A DNA stretch of 6,261 nucleotides from Erysipelotrichaceae bacterium (lineage in GTDB: Bacteria; Bacillota_I; Bacilli_A; Erysipelotrichales; Erysipelotrichaceae), in NCBI GenBank assembly GCA_030533035.1, contig JAUNJW010000125.1, forward strand, positions 1 to 6,261, in the 5' to 3' direction. Below are positions 4,754 to 6,261 of the stretch, in pieces (positions within the stretch are counted from its first letter, which is position 1; every line of letters begins with the position of its first letter). The notes under the pieces were generated by a model. That model searched no databases, had not been told where the DNA came from, and saw only the letters and a list, made by a program, of their open reading frames with translations. Both the position numbers and the translations under genes were made by a program.

Positions 4754-5311
4754 ATGGAAGATACCGGGATCATTGATCTTTATTTCAGCAGAGATGAATC
4801 CGCCATCCGTGAAACCGATCAGAAATACGGCCATTACTGCTACACCGTGGCCTGGAACATCCTTTTCGACAATGAAGATTCCCAGGAATGTGTCAATGAC
4901 ACCTGGCGGAAAACATGGGAACTCATTCCGCCCCAGAGGCCGAAGCTTCTGAAATTCTTTCTTGCCAAAATCACCAGGGGGTTCGCGATGAACAGGCTCA
5001 GGGCAAACACAAGGGAGAAGCGGGGCGGCGGAAAATACGAAACCGCTCTGGAGGAACTTGAAAATGTTCTTTCAGATCAGAATGATCCGGAAAAAGAGTT
5101 CGCGGCAAAGGAACTGGCGCAGGAACCGAACAGGTTCCTTGGCTCACTGAAGGAAAAAGACAGGAATATCTTTATCAGAAGATATTTCTATCTGGAAAGC
5201 GGAAAGCAGATCGCTGAGCGCTATGGAATGAATGAGGCAAATGTGAATGTCATCCTCAGCCGCACACGCAGCCGGCTGAAGGAACATCTGGGAAAGGAGG
5301 GATGGCTGTGA
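4754..5311 (+). CDS. ECF-like sigma-70 family RNA polymerase sigma factor
   Basis: A 185-residue sigma factor with the two-domain (sigma2 plus sigma4) layout of ECF-type factors. The sigma2 region covers about residues 23-90, including the NEDSQECVNDTW segment (40-51) typical of region 2, then IPPQRPKLLKFFLAKITRGFAMNRLR, whose basic part belongs to the DNA-melting and -10 recognition region. The sigma4 region covers about 122-180, with a helix-turn-helix at 150-174 (GKQIAERYGMNEANVNVILSRTRSRLKEHL) that should read the -35. The ATG at 4754 is chosen because GGGAGGA lies at 4744-4750; an in-frame GTG at 4739 would put that site inside the gene. It overlaps the following membrane-protein gene by 4 bases, and a DUF4349 lipoprotein gene follows that. 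This is the usual sigma/anti-sigma arrangement, so an envelope-stress role and self-regulation are likely but inferred. Confidence 0.9.
   Translation: MEDTGIIDLYFSRDESAIRETDQKYGHYCYTVAWNILFDNEDSQECVNDTWRKTWELIPPQRPKLLKFFLAKITRGFAMNRLRANTREKRGGGKYETALEELENVLSDQNDPEKEFAAKELAQEPNRFLGSLKEKDRNIFIRRYFYLESGKQIAERYGMNEANVNVILSRTRSRLKEHLGKEGWL
5291..5311 (+). promoter_or_regulatory. Ribosome site and GTGA stop-start overlap that set the anti-sigma start
   Basis: AAGGAGG ends at 5300. An ATG at 5302 would be only one base away, too close for efficient initiation. An in-frame GTG at 5308 is spaced 7 bases from it and overlaps the sigma-factor TGA as GTGA. The GTG is the better start and implies translational coupling of the two products, keeping them near a fixed ratio. 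Confidence 0.7.
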
Positions 5312-5823
5312 AACTGTCGGAAGCTGTGATGGAAGCGATGTCTTATATCGATGAGTCATATCTGAAACAGAGTGAAGAAGAAACAAGAAGCGTATTCTCG
5401 TGGAAGCCTTTGCTGGCCTTCGCGGCTGTCTTCTCATTGATTTTCGCGGTGTTTATCAATATGCCGAAAATGGGATCCGGATCCGCAGCCCCGGCGTTCA
5501 ACGGGATGTATGAGGCAGATTCCGCCAAGTCAGAGGAAAGCATCAGTGACGGAATCACGGATCAGGTTCTCTACGATGAAGATCTGCTCGCTTATCTGGA
5601 AACAGTAGGATCAGAAACATTGGTTCCTGTCACAATTGAAACTGCTGTCACCGCCGACGCGGCAGCCCGGGAAGACACGGAAACCGCCGGCGCAAGTGAT
5701 TACAGCGGCGAAGCAGAGGAACCTGAGACAATTCTCATGAGCAAGGATGAAATCCTGAACTTTGAACCCGAACCCGGAATAACCTATATCTTCCATCTGC
5801 AGAATGCAGATGACATGGAGTAA
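5308..5823 (+). CDS. Single-pass membrane protein, presumed anti-sigma factor
   Basis: A 171-residue protein with a short cytoplasmic N-terminus (about 1-31, charged, MKLSEAVMEAMSYIDESYLK), one transmembrane helix (about 32-51, WKPLLAFAAVFSLIFAVFI) and an acidic, low-complexity Ala/Glu/Ser/Thr-rich external part with a short C-terminal domain (about 143-171, from LMSKDEILNFEPEPGITYIF). Anti-sigma function is inferred from position: it is translationally coupled to the sigma gene and has the N-in, C-out form of membrane anti-sigma factors. No zinc-binding HxxxCxxC anti-sigma motif is seen, so the sigma-binding segment would be the short N-terminal region. GTG at 5308 is chosen over ATG at 5302 on ribosome-site spacing. 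The next gene starts within its last codons. It is not a recognised family to me beyond this architecture. Confidence 0.7.
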   Translation: MKLSEAVMEAMSYIDESYLKQSEEETRSVFSWKPLLAFAAVFSLIFAVFINMPKMGSGSAAPAFNGMYEADSAKSEESISDGITDQVLYDEDLLAYLETVGSETLVPVTIETAVTADAAAREDTETAGASDYSGEAEEPETILMSKDEILNFEPEPGITYIFHLQNADDME

Positions 5824-6261
5824 AAAAACAAAAGGAACATTCCTTTTACTGGCGGCAGCCGTCTGGCTGGCAGGCTGCGGCAAAGCCGCGGGCAGCGCCG
5901 ACTCGGCATATTACAATTCAGGCTACATGGCGGAAAGCCCGGCCTATGCATCCGATTCAGATAACGCCAAGACTGAAGAGACCGCGGAATATGACTATAC
6001 AGGCGCCGGAAACGGAACCATTTCCCCGGATAATTCCAATGCGCAGGAAACCGGGGAAAAGCTGGTATACCGCGGATCGCTCAACATCCAGACAAAGGAC
6101 TATGAGGACAGCGCTTCAAAACTCAGAGCCCTGGTCCGTGAATATAACGGTCTGATTGAATCGGAGGAAGAATACGAAGAGGGCAGCTACTATACAGGCA
6201 GCGAAACAAAGAAACTCTGGGCCCTGTATACAACGGTGCGGATTCCGACTGACAAGTATTC
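5810..6261 (+). CDS. DUF4349-family lipoprotein (5' part, cut by window end)
   Basis: The first 150 residues are visible and the frame is open to the window edge. The N-terminus is a lipoprotein signal: basic MTWSKKTKG, hydrophobic core FLLLAAAVW, and lipobox L20-A-G-C23, with Cys23 the predicted lipidated residue. A low-complexity Ser/Ala/Asp/Glu/Tyr-rich linker follows (about 27-82). The DUF4349 domain then begins: KLVYRGSLNIQTKDYEDSA (84-102), LRALVREYNGLIESEEE, and later VRIPTDKY. Family members are membrane-anchored and often sit beside sigma/anti-sigma pairs; their biochemical role is not established. The start overlaps the anti-sigma gene by 14 bases with no strong ribosome site, so translation is probably coupled. 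An in-frame ATG two codons earlier (5804) is equally possible. The protein would be a substrate for an Lgt such as the one encoded at 3916-4683. Confidence 0.85.
   Translation, partial: MTWSKKTKGTFLLLAAAVWLAGCGKAAGSADSAYYNSGYMAESPAYASDSDNAKTEETAEYDYTGAGNGTISPDNSNAQETGEKLVYRGSLNIQTKDYEDSASKLRALVREYNGLIESEEEYEEGSYYTGSETKKLWALYTTVRIPTDKY
5830..5847 (+). repeat. 18-nt inverted repeat inside the lipoprotein signal-peptide codons
   Basis: AAAAGGAA and TTCCTTTT flank a CA centre, 7 bases after the anti-sigma stop codon and within the first codons of the lipoprotein gene. In RNA it would form a modest A/U-rich hairpin that could affect ribosome transit or mRNA processing between the two genes. There is no T-tract beyond the four in its own arm, so it does not look like a terminator. 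It may be chance. Confidence 0.35.

Noticed and set aside
5946..6155. 69-codon plus-strand open frame inside the lipoprotein gene
   Set aside because: It is an out-of-frame shadow of the DUF4349 lipoprotein, whose frame from 5810 is open to the window end and carries a lipobox and domain motifs.

Overview
The window looks like chromosomal DNA of a mid-GC Bacillota (Firmicutes) bacterium, probably a gut-type clostridial or erysipelotrichial lineage. The basis is the strong GGAGG-type ribosome binding sites, the clostridial-style Lgt variant, the sigma factor / anti-sigma / DUF4349 lipoprotein set, and the DUF308 membrane protein. The lineage is an inference from family composition; nothing in the window fixes it at genus level. 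No phage, transposon, CRISPR, tRNA or rRNA signature is visible.

Layout. Positions 1-1765, minus strand: a two-gene operon, an MscS-type mechanosensitive channel followed 6 bases later by a PAP2-family membrane phosphatase, ending in a hairpin that overlaps the last stop codon. Positions 1766-1898: a divergent control region with a cre-like operator, a 12-bp palindrome and a near-consensus extended -10 promoter pointing to the plus strand. Positions 1899-2160, plus strand: no credible protein gene, but a probable 260-nt structured small RNA. It has six tandem hairpins joined by six sequence-related linkers of exactly 18 nt and ends at a strong intrinsic terminator. Positions 2164-3102, minus strand: a D-2-hydroxyacid dehydrogenase converging on the same terminator. 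Positions 3103-3223: a short divergent intergenic region. Positions 3224-4683, plus strand: a DUF308/HdeD-like membrane protein and then a divergent Lgt (prolipoprotein diacylglyceryl transferase), closed by a terminator that contains the lgt stop codon. Positions 4754 to the window end, plus strand: a translationally coupled operon of an ECF-like sigma factor, a single-pass membrane protein (presumed anti-sigma factor) and a DUF4349 lipoprotein cut by the window edge.

How they fit together: much of the window concerns the cell envelope (osmotic channel, lipid phosphatase, lipoprotein modification, envelope-type sigma system with its own lipoprotein). The DUF4349 protein carries a lipobox and would be a substrate of an Lgt enzyme such as the one encoded just upstream. 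The most unusual element is the tandem-hairpin RNA. I do not recognise it as any of the common housekeeping or regulatory RNAs. Its regular architecture, its own promoter and terminator, and the compensatory differences between its stems make it the best candidate here for an undescribed element.
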